The notes beneath the pieces were generated by a model that did no database searches, was not told the origin of the DNA, and worked only from the letters and a program-made list of their open reading frames with translations. A stretch of 64,000 nt of DNA, from positions 186,001 to 250,000 of IMG/VR virus record IMGVR_UViG_3300034358_000008. One strand, written 5' to 3'. This DNA comes from a virus. Shown piece by piece: positions 51,711 to 60,675 of the stretch; positions within the stretch are counted from its first letter, which is position 1; every line of letters begins with the position of its first letter. The position numbers were made by a program, and so were the translations under genes.

Positions 51711-52187
51711 ATGCTATACACAGATATCGATTATTTAGCCATGACATACGGCGCAGATAAATGGCAGTTGGTATTAGACCGCATCAATATCAATCATCCA
51801 ACTCTTCAGTTCACCAAAGCTAACTGTAAACTGTTAAAGAGTATGCCTTACGGTGATACAGCTAAACCTCTGTTGGGGTACTTGCAGATCCAAAAGGGTG
51901 AGGCCACTTACGAGTTCCTCTATGGTCGACACAACATCAGTGACGTTGCTTCGGGTAAGCCTGTACTGACTACTGCTGATAAGACGGCATTAAAGGCTAT
52001 GAATACCTCTGAAGCCATGTTGGATTACATTGCCAAGAAATGGAACGTAGCTTTTACCTCTGATGATTTCTGGGTGAGTCCTAACTCCAAGGATTACACC
52101 GGTGGTACTACGCAACCTAATTGGTTGATGAAATCACAATACAGTGCCTTGGGTTGGTGGGGCGAGATGATCGTGCATTTACACTGA
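51711..52187 (+). CDS. hypothetical, probably virion-associated protein, 158 aa
   Basis: I do not recognise this protein. It is soluble with helices early (DIDYLAMTYGADKWQLVLDR) and Trp-rich C-terminal strands. I use the ATG at 51711, after the hairpin; a longer frame from 51660 would translate through the hairpin and overlap the previous gene. The ribosome site is weak (GGGG). It lies in a structural gene cluster. Confidence 0.6.
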   Translation: MLYTDIDYLAMTYGADKWQLVLDRININHPTLQFTKANCKLLKSMPYGDTAKPLLGYLQIQKGEATYEFLYGRHNISDVASGKPVLTTADKTALKAMNTSEAMLDYIAKKWNVAFTSDDFWVSPNSKDYTGGTTQPNWLMKSQYSALGWWGEMIVHLH

Positions 52188-52225
52188 GGTCCCTAATCTT
52201 ATAACTGACACCAAAGGGCCTTAAG

Positions 52226-52846
52226 ATGGCAAACAACATTATCCCAGCCGTGGGTACTCGGGGGCGGTTCACCCTAAAGGAACCTTTTGCCGCGGCAATG
52301 ACTCCGAATACCTTGTACACCATGACCGCTGTTCGACGGTTTGATGAGATTGAGACCTTGGGTCAAAACATCTTTGAACTGTTTTATAAGCCGTTCCTGT
52401 TAACTGAGCAAGACGTAGCAACTGATCGCTCTGCCGGTGCAATGCTGATCACTTTGATGGCAACGGACTCTCGTCCTTTATATGTACCATCGTCCTATGT
52501 CCAGTTCCCCGATCTAGCTTACAAACCTTACAACCAATACATCATGGTTCTTAGTGTCGGTCCTCTCCCAGAGGATACTCTGTTTGACCCCACTATTAAT
52601 GCCTTAAAGAATACTTGCAGCGATTTCCTAGGTGTACAACCAGAAATCAACGTAGCATTCATGCCGCTCTCCGACGTGATTACTCCTGAAGAGAACGATA
52701 ACCGTGAGGCTGCTAGGCAGGGTGCTATCTCTAACCGAGCTACCGATTATGCTCGGCTCTACGAGGCACAAGCTACTATCGCTTTGCTGTCTCAGCGAAA
52801 CGCAATCCTTGAGAAGATCGTCAAAGACAACGGTCTACTCCCTTGA
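52226..52846 (+). CDS. probable virion structural protein, 206 aa
   Basis: I do not recognise a family. The first two thirds are beta-rich with many Pro and Tyr residues (LYVPSSYVQFPDLAYKPY). The last 45 residues form a likely coiled coil (DYARLYEAQATIALLSQRNA), as in oligomeric tail or baseplate proteins. It precedes the inner-body gene by 46 bases. Confidence 0.6.
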   Translation: MANNIIPAVGTRGRFTLKEPFAAAMTPNTLYTMTAVRRFDEIETLGQNIFELFYKPFLLTEQDVATDRSAGAMLITLMATDSRPLYVPSSYVQFPDLAYKPYNQYIMVLSVGPLPEDTLFDPTINALKNTCSDFLGVQPEINVAFMPLSDVITPEENDNREAARQGAISNRATDYARLYEAQATIALLSQRNAILEKIVKDNGLLP

Positions 52847-52892
52847 CAACCTTATGTAGAACTAACCACCCCTTCTCTTACTGGAGTAAGAT

Positions 52893-54722
52893 ATGTCACG
52901 CGTAAACGTATTCTCGATGGTTCAATCCATCTCCAAAGAAAGCATCTCCACCCCGAACGTAGACAACGTTACACTGGATGCTAAGAAAGACATCCCGTCT
53001 AATGCTGTTAATGATCCTAAACCACTCGAGGCAGATGACCTGTCGAAAGCTGATGCTACCAACACCAAGACTACCGAACCGGGTCCAGACAATGGCGGTG
53101 GTGATGGTACTGCACAAACTGTAGACGTAAAGACTGCTACCACTAGTATGGATGTCAGTGACGTTAACAAGAACCTGACTCGTGATCAGAACGGTGGTCG
53201 TGATATCGATACCCTGCCTAGTCAAGTCAGTGCCAAAGACGGTCTGTCTAAGAGCGACGTTTCTACTTCCGTAGAAGACCACTCCGAAGAAGGCAAAGAA
53301 GGTGGTGAGAATGCTGAAGCTAGTGATCTGACAACCATCGATGCTTCTGGCGCAGAAGAGATTGATAAAGCTGACAACCTGATCATGGACTTGGATGGTG
53401 AAGAACTCGAAGTTACCGGTATGACCGATGCTTCCGAATCTAAGCTGGCTGAGCTGGACTCCGTTGCTGCTAAAGCTGACTCCCTGAGTAAAGCCACTGC
53501 TACCGTTGAGAAGTATCACGGTCTGATGGTACAGATGCACAAAGAAGGTCGCTATATGTCGGATGAACTCCGTCAGACGATCTCGTGGGCGCTGGAAGAC
53601 ATTGACTCCCAGATGTTCCTCCCTGAGCGTGTTGCTCTGGAATCCTTTAACCCTAAATCGCGTGTATCGTTGGAAGCTACCGGCATGTCCGCTACTACCG
53701 GTGGTGCTCGTTCCGGCACTATCGATGATGGCGCAGATCCAGGTGAAGTCTCCAAAGGTCTGGGTGGCAAACTCAAGAAGATGTTTGAAGCCGGCGTTAA
53801 GATCTTCTGGCGTGTTGTCAACATGGTTAATGACCTGCTGACTAACCTCGCTCAAGACACAGGTAAGATTAAGCAACACTTGGTTGACCTGCGTAAGCGT
53901 GTAAACGTTCTTGAAGGTGGTGTGAAGTTCACCATGAAGAACCCACAACGTCTGATGATTGGTGACGAGTTCGTAGGCGATTCCTCGAATGCTATTACCA
54001 AGGTTAGTAAAGTCGCTCAAGAACTCCTGATGAACTGGCCTAATGCATTGGCTAAGATCATCGAAGACTGGAAAGGCGCACGTGGCATTTTCGGTAACCA
54101 TGGCGGGGAAGCTTTGGGTGCTGTAATCGGTGGGCTGGATACTGCTCTGGATCGTGCATTCCGTAGCTTCGATACTTTGAACCCAGGTGACAAGGCTAAA
54201 GTGCCGTCTGGTTTCCTGAGTGTAGATCGTCTGAACTGGACTGGTCCATTGCCGGGTAACATGGCTCTGTACGCTGGTACCATTAAACCTAAGACCAAGG
54301 GTGTTGTGGCTCAAGGTATGGATCAAGCTGTTAATGGTGTCACGATTGACTTCAGTCTGATTCCAGGTGGCGAGACTCGTTCTAATGATACTGCTGTAAC
54401 TACTCTGTCTGCTGGTGAAGCTGTATCGGTTATCCGTGAACTTGAGAAACTGTGTGGTTTCATTCAAGATGCCAAAGAAGGCATGCGTTCACTGAAGACC
54501 TTCACTGACGGTGCTAACCAAGCAGCCTTCATGGATCTGTTCCTCGGTATGGGTGGTGGCGAAGGCCAAGTAGCGGGTATCATGGTTATGGGTATTGCTA
54601 AAACCTCTACCGAATCCCAGCATCGCTTCTTGGGTTACCTGATCAACATGATCAAAGCCTACATCGGTTTCCTCGAAGCTTCGCTCAAAGCTGAAGCCAG
54701 TGGCGATACCATCGACGCCTAA
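52893..54722 (+). CDS. inner-body/ejected virion protein with long acidic propeptide
   Basis: The 609-residue protein has an acidic, disordered propeptide of about 250-260 residues rich in Asp, Ser, Thr and Gly. It is followed by two small-X-Glu sites, VALE250 and VSLE261, that suit the prohead protease. The mature part is helical. A segment (VKFTMKNPQRLMIGDEFVGD) aligns with one in the next gene (QRLSVDGKFMGVEQSA), so the two are paralogues. Such proteins fill the head core with the DNA and enter the host. The next start codon lies 14 bases after its stop. Confidence 0.6.
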   Translation: MSRVNVFSMVQSISKESISTPNVDNVTLDAKKDIPSNAVNDPKPLEADDLSKADATNTKTTEPGPDNGGGDGTAQTVDVKTATTSMDVSDVNKNLTRDQNGGRDIDTLPSQVSAKDGLSKSDVSTSVEDHSEEGKEGGENAEASDLTTIDASGAEEIDKADNLIMDLDGEELEVTGMTDASESKLAELDSVAAKADSLSKATATVEKYHGLMVQMHKEGRYMSDELRQTISWALEDIDSQMFLPERVALESFNPKSRVSLEATGMSATTGGARSGTIDDGADPGEVSKGLGGKLKKMFEAGVKIFWRVVNMVNDLLTNLAQDTGKIKQHLVDLRKRVNVLEGGVKFTMKNPQRLMIGDEFVGDSSNAITKVSKVAQELLMNWPNALAKIIEDWKGARGIFGNHGGEALGAVIGGLDTALDRAFRSFDTLNPGDKAKVPSGFLSVDRLNWTGPLPGNMALYAGTIKPKTKGVVAQGMDQAVNGVTIDFSLIPGGETRSNDTAVTTLSAGEAVSVIRELEKLCGFIQDAKEGMRSLKTFTDGANQAAFMDLFLGMGGGEGQVAGIMVMGIAKTSTESQHRFLGYLINMIKAYIGFLEASLKAEASGDTIDA

Positions 54723-54736
54723 TGAGGAAGTACCAC

Positions 54737-55933
54737 ATGAACCCAACATCTGAATTGAAGCCTGTGCTTGAGAATTGGGACAAGGTGGTACGACTCAATC
54801 AATCCTTGGAACGCTATGAACAACTCTTAGCGGGTAAGGAGCGAGCGAGTGACGACATCGCATTTGTAATGAGTACTGCTCTTGAGAACATCGACCCTGA
54901 GTTCGATATCAAAGAGGGTAGTGCCATTACACTGCGTGCAATTAAGGAAGCCATCTCTGCCGGAGCTAATGCGGCATGGAAGATCATTAAACAGATCTGG
55001 CAATTCCTTAACGCGATGTACATCAAGTTTACTGGTAGTATCCGTCGGGTACGTCGTAATCAGGAAAACACTACACGTCGATTGGGTAAGCTAGGATCTA
55101 AAACTACCTTGCATTCCAAAATGTCTGTAGCAGGTGTACAACGATTGTCGGTAGACGGTAAATTCATGGGTGTTGAGCAAAGTGCCATTGAGGACATTAA
55201 GCAAGTCACCAATTATTGCCTGAACATCTATCCGAAAGCTGTTACACAGATCGCTCGAAATTGCAGTCGTAAGTTCCTTAACATTCTCGAAGAATCTGCT
55301 GGTCAAGATCGTCAGCAAACAGCGCAAGCTGTTGTCGAAACATTCATCGAAGTATTCCAAGCTAATTTCCGTGGACCTCCAGGGGCAACGGCGATGAAGA
55401 CTGGTGAGATGGCTGGAGTAGATCCAAAGAACCATAGACGTAGTGACCTGCTAGTTGGCAACACTGCATTTATCTACATGTCTCCAGAAGGTATGTCAGC
55501 CACACTCCGTGCTGGTAAGACCGATCCTGCTGAAGTTGTAGGCTCTAGTTTCTTCATGCACTTCACTGAACTCCAGATGAACGTTGCTGATAAATCGGAG
55601 CGTGAGATTGATATCCCATCTGTAAAAGAATTGACTCTTTTGACTGAAGAGATTTCTCGTGTACTGACCTTGGCTGAGAAAGCTGAGTCTGGTCGCAAAG
55701 ACTTCGATACTGTCAAGACTGTGGTAGATGATTCTATTCGTCAGATTATGGAAAAGGCAGATACGGGTGAAACCGTTCCAGCTTCTAACCTAGTACTCCA
55801 GATCACTGGGGAGATTTCCAAGAAGCTCGCTGAGCCACTGGATAACTTCACTCATTGGTTGGCCATTACACTGAACGTTTGGCTTACATTCATTAACCAC
55901 TGTATCGATCACTACGAGACAGAAGGCGTTTAA
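54737..55933 (+). CDS. inner-body virion protein paralogue, 398 aa
   Basis: This is a shorter paralogue of the 609-residue inner-body protein. It has the same central pattern (SVAGVQRLSVDGKFMG) and a long helical C-terminal half ending in a Trp-rich segment (LDNFTHWLAITLNVWLTFI). It lacks the long acidic propeptide. I start at 54737, behind GAGGAAG, because the ATG at 54722 overlaps the previous stop. It lies 14 bases from its paralogue, so both are made together. A terminator follows. Confidence 0.6.
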   Translation: MNPTSELKPVLENWDKVVRLNQSLERYEQLLAGKERASDDIAFVMSTALENIDPEFDIKEGSAITLRAIKEAISAGANAAWKIIKQIWQFLNAMYIKFTGSIRRVRRNQENTTRRLGKLGSKTTLHSKMSVAGVQRLSVDGKFMGVEQSAIEDIKQVTNYCLNIYPKAVTQIARNCSRKFLNILEESAGQDRQQTAQAVVETFIEVFQANFRGPPGATAMKTGEMAGVDPKNHRRSDLLVGNTAFIYMSPEGMSATLRAGKTDPAEVVGSSFFMHFTELQMNVADKSEREIDIPSVKELTLLTEEISRVLTLAEKAESGRKDFDTVKTVVDDSIRQIMEKADTGETVPASNLVLQITGEISKKLAEPLDNFTHWLAITLNVWLTFINHCIDHYETEGV

Positions 55934-55942
55934 CGACATATT

Positions 55943-55962
55943 GCCCTCCCGTTGGGGAGGGC
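55943..55962. terminator. terminator between inner-body and PAAR genes
   Basis: GCCCTCCC pairs with GGGAGGGC around GTTG. The flanks are GACATATT and TTTATGCTG, between converging genes. Confidence 0.8.
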
Positions 55963-55971
55963 TTTATGCTG

Positions 55972-56238
55972 TCATGCACTAACGGTTAGATTAGGGCGAC
56001 CTGTAGCTACATCATTACAACTGGCTCTGGAACCTGCGTAGCAAACTGGAATACCGTTAATGAACAATCCAACTGAACCTGTTTGCATTACGGCAGATCT
56101 GTGAGGACCACTACCATGGTCGTTGATAGTGCATCCCACTACTGCTAATGGTTGACCATTATAGGTAACCCCTATATTAGGACCAACCTGAATCAACCCT
56201 CCAGCTGAATCCATATTACACACTGCAATACCCGGCAT
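55972..56238 (-). CDS. PAAR-domain spike-tip protein
   Basis: The 88-residue protein is a complete PAAR-like cone. It has Gly-rich beta strands and Cys/His residues that could bind the iron or zinc of the tip ([44 protein letters not shown]). It should cap the central spike and lead membrane penetration. It lies three bases after the spike gene on the minus strand, which fits assembly of tip on spike. The assignment is firm from composition and context. Confidence 0.85.
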   Translation of the reverse strand: MPGIAVCNMDSAGGLIQVGPNIGVTYNGQPLAVVGCTINDHGSGPHRSAVMQTGSVGLFINGIPVCYAGSRASCNDVATGRPNLTVSA

Positions 56239-56241
56239 AGA

Positions 56242-57066
56242 TCACCCAATAATGAAATCCCACTTAGCAGCCTTGACCGTACCTTGAGAGGTTTGGATAT
56301 TAAACTGAGTCGACTTCATAGTAGTAGTCGTTGTTTGTGTGGTGATAGCGTCAGGTGTTAATTCCATCACTGTACCACCCACCGTAAACTTAATAGAACG
56401 ATCTGCTTTAAGATCGATCATCTGCTTTTGAATTTGTACAAAGCTTTTATCAGCGTTCTGTAGTTTAAGGCGTGTCTCTTTAGAGTTCAACTCAAAGTAG
56501 TTACCCACGTCGTCTTGCATGCCGATCAGGCCATCTTTGGTATTGATTTGGAATGTGTACGCATAGGGTTCTTTGTTAGCCTTGGTCGTCTGGATTGTAA
56601 TGTGCCCATCGATTGGAGAGAAGGTCATCGTGTAACATTTGCTGAAGTCTACACCTGACCCACCCACAGCTGGGCTAGCACCGAAAGCCAGTACAACATG
56701 CTCTAAGGTACGTAGACCATTACGGAAACCCATACAGCGCCAGAAGTATTGACTGGTGTTAGCCAACCGATAGATAGCTACCAGCTCACCACGTCTTACA
56801 TCGGGTGGAGTTGCACGGTTATCTTCATGTGGCAGCCAGTCGCATTCTAGATCACGAGTTGCTGTACCTTTAACCTCGTAAGAGTTACCGTCTTTATCAA
56901 TCCCCTTCATGATACTTTCAACAGGGTTGTGTGTTACTTCCCCGTCAGTAGCGGAAGCAGACTCTACTGGGAGAGCTTGAATTTTACGACTGTCACGAGC
57001 TTTGTTGATCGTCACATAACCTACGCTAAAGAACACTAACGAGGATACCATTTCATCACTTTTCAT
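56242..57066 (-). CDS. baseplate central spike protein (gp5/VgrG type)
   Basis: The 274-residue protein has an N-terminal OB-like region (TATRDLECDWLPHEDNRATP and RRGELVAIYRLANTSQYFWR) followed by a C-terminal half of short Thr/Gln/Lys strands of roughly equal length. This fits a triple beta-helix (DGHITIQTTKANKEPYAYTF, TVGGTVMELTPDAITTQTT). It should form the trimeric needle below the PAAR tip. No lysozyme domain is seen, unlike T4 gp5. A hydrophobic start (VSSLVFFSVGYVTINKA) is probably a strand. Confidence 0.7.
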   Translation of the reverse strand: MKSDEMVSSLVFFSVGYVTINKARDSRKIQALPVESASATDGEVTHNPVESIMKGIDKDGNSYEVKGTATRDLECDWLPHEDNRATPPDVRRGELVAIYRLANTSQYFWRCMGFRNGLRTLEHVVLAFGASPAVGGSGVDFSKCYTMTFSPIDGHITIQTTKANKEPYAYTFQINTKDGLIGMQDDVGNYFELNSKETRLKLQNADKSFVQIQKQMIDLKADRSIKFTVGGTVMELTPDAITTQTTTTTMKSTQFNIQTSQGTVKAAKWDFIIG

Positions 57067-57125
57067 AGTCCACCATTTATTTACTTGAATGTCTGTATCT
57101 ATAGGATTAATTAAGGATTGCTGCT

Positions 57126-59615
57126 ATGCAAATTAAACTCATTCGTCTCAAGCGCTATAAACGTTTGATGCGTTCCAACATTCAAGAGTTCGAGTGGACT
57201 CCTACCAAACAACTGATGATCATGATCGGTTCTAATGGTTCAGGTAAGTCGTCCATTATGGATGAGTTGTCACCACTCCCGTCACCACATAAGAACTTCG
57301 GTCCATTGGGTGAGAAAGAATTCCACTGCTACCACAACGGTAGCCTTTATGTCCTGAAGTCTGAATACGGTCACGGTACAGGTAAGCATTCTTTCATGCG
57401 TGCTGACGAGGAACTAAATTCGGGTGGTACATTCAAGATCCAAGAAGATCTATGTTTCCAAGAGTTCGGTCTAACCCGTGAGTTCCATGACATCCTGACT
57501 GGACGTATTCGTTTTACTCAGATGACTACTGCTAAGCGTCGTGAGATCCTGACTAAGATGTCGGTGGTTGATCTGAACTTTGCTTTCCATATCTTCGGTC
57601 TACTCAAACAAGAACATCGTTCACAGAAGGGTACAGTCGATACGATCACTAAACGACTGACTAACGAGAACCATGATCTCCCAACGGATGCTGAATTAAG
57701 TATCTTGAAAGATGAGAACGGTGAACTGTCTGAACGATTGAATGGTTTGTTCTTAGCTCGTCAACCTAATGCACGTCAGGGATTCAATAATGAAGCCGAA
57801 GCAATTCAATACCTCGAGAACCTTATTGGACGATCTAAAGCTATTCTTTTCTCTTACCCGTCTTTACCGGAAAGAATCAAAGCCCGAGACGAAGCAGGAT
57901 TCCTCGAAGAAAAGCAAGCCGTAAGCGCACAGTGTACAGCTATTCAAGCAGTCATCAATCAGATGGCAGAAGAACTAGAATCGCTCCGCGGTATCAACAC
58001 AGCTGATATGGAAGTATCTCCTGAACAGTTGAGAGATCTAGAAGCTGAAGTCGTTTCGCTTAACAACATCATCGCAGGTAAGCTGCAAGAGGTTACGAGC
58101 ACTGCTATCGTTTTCCCATTGGTTAACTTGGATCTGTCTAACAATCCTGAAGGTCGACTGAACAGTATGTTTGCTCGGTTGTTTGAGATCACTAACGGCT
58201 TCCCAGATAACACTACCGGTTACTTCTCCAACCACGTCATCGAACAGACTCGGCAATCCCTACAAGGGCTGTTGGCCCTACGTCGTCAACTCGATCAAGC
58301 AGAGCAAACAGCTTCTCAACGATTGGCTCGATTTAAAGCCTGTGACACTGTGGCTTGCCCTAAGTGTGAGCATGACTTCAAACCGGGTGTTGATGAAACT
58401 GAAGGTGAGAAGCTTGAAGAGTATCTGTCTCAGATCCATATTAAGTTAGAGGCCGTTGACCTAGATATCTTGAGGGAAGAAGAATATCTCGAAGCAGCTA
58501 AAGACTATCGTGGTCACGTACACAACTTTGTTCAACTGACTCGTGAGTATAACGACTTCGGCCCATTGTGGGATTTCATGGCAGAGCATCAATTGATGTT
58601 CCGTACTCCATCAGCTATTAAGATGGATCTGACGCAATGGCAGACCAAGATGGCATTGGTTATCTCGTTACATAAAGACCAAGCAAAAGCAGAACGCTTG
58701 GCTCATCGTCAGGCTACCTTGAATGAGATCGACCGTGATGCCGTAGCCTACAACCGTAACCGCATTACTTTGCTGGAACATGACATCAACGCTAAGTACG
58801 ATGAACACGCTAACGTGACTCAGTACCTGCAACAGATTAACTCTGGTGAAGTCAACATCCGTAAACTCAACCGTGAAATCGAATCGATCATTAACGATTA
58901 TAAGCAGTGGCGTGCACGTGCCATGCAGCATTGTGAATGGTTGCTCGATAAGGCATTTGAAAATGAAATCAAAGAAATCCAAATTCGACTGGCGGAAGGC
59001 ACCCGTAGGCTTAATACTCTGGAGCAGCGTGAACATAGTTTGCGCGTTCTTGAAAACGAAGTTACGAACTCCCGAGAAGTCCAAGCAGACCTGAACCTAC
59101 TGATTAAAGCTCTATCCCCTAATGGCGGTCTGTTGGGTAAATACCTGATGGGTTTCATGCAGGGCGTAGTGACTCTGGTGAATGCGTTCATTGATGAGGT
59201 CTGGACTTACAAGATGGAAGTGTTGCCGTCTAAAGTGGAGAAAGATGAACTCGATTACAACTTCCCATTGAACATTTCTAACGGTGCAGTGGTAGCTCCA
59301 GATATCTCTAAGGGATCTGACTCTCAATTGGAAATGGTTGACTTCAGTTTCTGTCAAGCAATGCGTAAGTTCCTTCACTTGGATAACTACCCGTTGTTCA
59401 TTGATGAGTTCGGTCGTACGTTTGATGAGCAACACCGTGACAACTTGATTCCATTTATTAGTCGTTTGATTGAGAATGGGAACTTCGCACAAATATTTTA
59501 TATTTCGCACTTTGTTAGTACACACGGTGCTTTCAACCAAGCCGAGTACATGGTGTTAGATCCAACCAACATCACTGTACCTGAAGTCTACAACAAGAAC
59601 GTGCAGATGCACTGA
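57126..59615 (+). CDS. SbcC/gp46-like recombination ATPase
   Basis: The 829-residue protein is an SMC-type ATPase of the SbcC/Rad50/T4 gp46 kind. It shows Walker A at 35-43 (GSNGSGKSS), long coiled-coil segments from about 170 to 700, and a central zinc hook Cys411-Pro-Lys-Cys414. A signature-like segment lies near 730 (KGSDSQLEMVDF), and Walker B is at about 755-761 (YPLFIDEF). It should work with an Mre11/gp47-like nuclease to resect DNA ends in recombination; no such nuclease gene lies in the window. An AAGGA-type ribosome site precedes the start. Confidence 0.9.
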   Translation: MQIKLIRLKRYKRLMRSNIQEFEWTPTKQLMIMIGSNGSGKSSIMDELSPLPSPHKNFGPLGEKEFHCYHNGSLYVLKSEYGHGTGKHSFMRADEELNSGGTFKIQEDLCFQEFGLTREFHDILTGRIRFTQMTTAKRREILTKMSVVDLNFAFHIFGLLKQEHRSQKGTVDTITKRLTNENHDLPTDAELSILKDENGELSERLNGLFLARQPNARQGFNNEAEAIQYLENLIGRSKAILFSYPSLPERIKARDEAGFLEEKQAVSAQCTAIQAVINQMAEELESLRGINTADMEVSPEQLRDLEAEVVSLNNIIAGKLQEVTSTAIVFPLVNLDLSNNPEGRLNSMFARLFEITNGFPDNTTGYFSNHVIEQTRQSLQGLLALRRQLDQAEQTASQRLARFKACDTVACPKCEHDFKPGVDETEGEKLEEYLSQIHIKLEAVDLDILREEEYLEAAKDYRGHVHNFVQLTREYNDFGPLWDFMAEHQLMFRTPSAIKMDLTQWQTKMALVISLHKDQAKAERLAHRQATLNEIDRDAVAYNRNRITLLEHDINAKYDEHANVTQYLQQINSGEVNIRKLNREIESIINDYKQWRARAMQHCEWLLDKAFENEIKEIQIRLAEGTRRLNTLEQREHSLRVLENEVTNSREVQADLNLLIKALSPNGGLLGKYLMGFMQGVVTLVNAFIDEVWTYKMEVLPSKVEKDELDYNFPLNISNGAVVAPDISKGSDSQLEMVDFSFCQAMRKFLHLDNYPLFIDEFGRTFDEQHRDNLIPFISRLIENGNFAQIFYISHFVSTHGAFNQAEYMVLDPTNITVPEVYNKNVQMH

Positions 59616-59733
59616 GGTCAAATGTAAGGAACGTTAATAGCGTTCCCTACCACGTCTCACCCACACAGGTTGTAATGGCTGTAATCGCACTACAGAGCCT
59701 CACAGACATACTGCTTCCCTTCGGGGAAGCTTT
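59616..59733 (+). other. structured leader/trailer without gene
   Basis: No gene is seen. Bases 59628-59646 form GGAACG-TTAATAG-CGTTCC. At about 59676-59699 GGCTGTA can pair with TAC and AGCC across a bulge. A terminator lies at 59713-59730. The stretch may be an untranslated trailer of the SbcC-like gene or contain a small RNA. Confidence 0.3.
59713..59730 (+). terminator. terminator after the SbcC-like gene
   Basis: GCTTCCC pairs with GGGAAGC around TTCG, followed by TTTATGCCG. It lies about 100 bases after the stop codon. Confidence 0.75.
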
Positions 59734-59742
59734 ATGCCGTTC

Positions 59743-59770
59743 AATAGATTTTATTTGAGATTTATATCAT
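59743..59770 (+). promoter_or_regulatory. candidate phage promoter, TTTATATCAT type
   Basis: This element agrees at 24 of 28 positions with 9850-9877 and ends in the same TTTATATCAT. It lies 29 bases before the start at 59800 and just after a terminator, as its partner does. Confidence 0.4.
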
Positions 59771-59799
59771 ACATCCGCAGTAGTAATAGGGAAGTCCTT

Positions 59800-60264
59800 A
59801 TGGATCAATCGTTGTTTGGGACTATGAGAAAGCTCGGCTGTAAGCATCCGATGGATATGTATTTCGATCCATTGCTTAGATCCAAAGTTTACAGCATAGA
59901 TACGTATTACCGTGGCATGCGTGTAAAAGCTGTCTCTGTAGATGGTGGTGCAAACTATCGATTCATTTATGCTTCACTCGAAACAGGGTTCGTCTATCGG
60001 AAACTAACCGTTGATACCGTTACTGAATTCACTATCCGAGAAGTTGATCACAATCGACTGCTAGGGATTCCATACAACATCAGCTATGAGGTACCTGTGA
60101 CCCCAACAGAGCCAATTAATAACAATACACAGAACAACCCCAACAGTGGGGTAGAAGACGCCTCTCAACTCATTGTGATCGGTATAGCTTTAGCTGTTAC
60201 TGCTTCAGTTCTATATAAACGTTTTATGAGTGATAGTAGTAACCCTACTAAAGGGAAGAAATAA
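59800..60264 (+). CDS. hypothetical C-tail-anchored membrane protein, 154 aa
   Basis: I do not recognise this protein. The N-terminal two thirds are soluble and beta-rich with many Tyr and Arg (YFDPLLRSKVYSIDTYYRGM). An Asn/Pro linker follows, then one membrane helix (LIVIGIALAVTASVLYKRFM) and a short basic tail. The start at 59800 is chosen from the GGGAAG site; the frame extends upstream without one. It may sit in the inner membrane. Confidence 0.6.
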   Translation: MDQSLFGTMRKLGCKHPMDMYFDPLLRSKVYSIDTYYRGMRVKAVSVDGGANYRFIYASLETGFVYRKLTVDTVTEFTIREVDHNRLLGIPYNISYEVPVTPTEPINNNTQNNPNSGVEDASQLIVIGIALAVTASVLYKRFMSDSSNPTKGKK

Positions 60265-60357
60265 TACTCGGGTAGTCATTGCTATAGGTAGGGGGAATCG
60301 GATTAAACTCTTTATTCCTTATCCCTTTAGTAATAGACTAGCATAAGGCTAACTAAC

Positions 60358-60630
60358 ATGACAGCACAGAGATCACAATCGTGGTACAGTAAGATTAAGA
60401 ATACTCTATCCGATAACATCCCAGTGGTAATAGCAACAGCAACATCTATCATCGCTGTCGGTATGATGTTGAAAGCATCGAATGATGTAGATGAGTCTAC
60501 AAGACGTAATCAAGAAACCTTAGATAACATCGAAGAAAAGATTCAAACAGCAATAGAAGTACCTTCAATCGTAAGAGTTGAATTTGGTGATGAGTTTGAA
60601 CTCATAGGACATGGCAACCGGACTGACTGA
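60358..60630 (+). CDS. small single-span membrane protein, 90 aa
   Basis: I do not recognise this protein. It has a basic N-terminus, one membrane helix (IPVVIATATSIIAVGMML) and a charged, helical C-terminal part (DESTRRNQETLDNIEEKIQT) of about 50 residues. It lies 93 bases after another membrane protein and before a terminator, so both may belong to one envelope-related unit. Confidence 0.6.
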   Translation: MTAQRSQSWYSKIKNTLSDNIPVVIATATSIIAVGMMLKASNDVDESTRRNQETLDNIEEKIQTAIEVPSIVRVEFGDEFELIGHGNRTD

Positions 60631-60636
60631 CATAAA

Positions 60637-60657
60637 GCCCTCCCGTTAAAGGAGGGC
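60637..60657. terminator. bidirectional terminator
   Basis: GCCCTCC pairs with GGAGGGC around CGTTAAA. The flanks are GACATAAA and AGATATGTTG, between converging genes. Confidence 0.75.
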
Positions 60658-60675
60658 AGATATGTTGTTTCGTTA

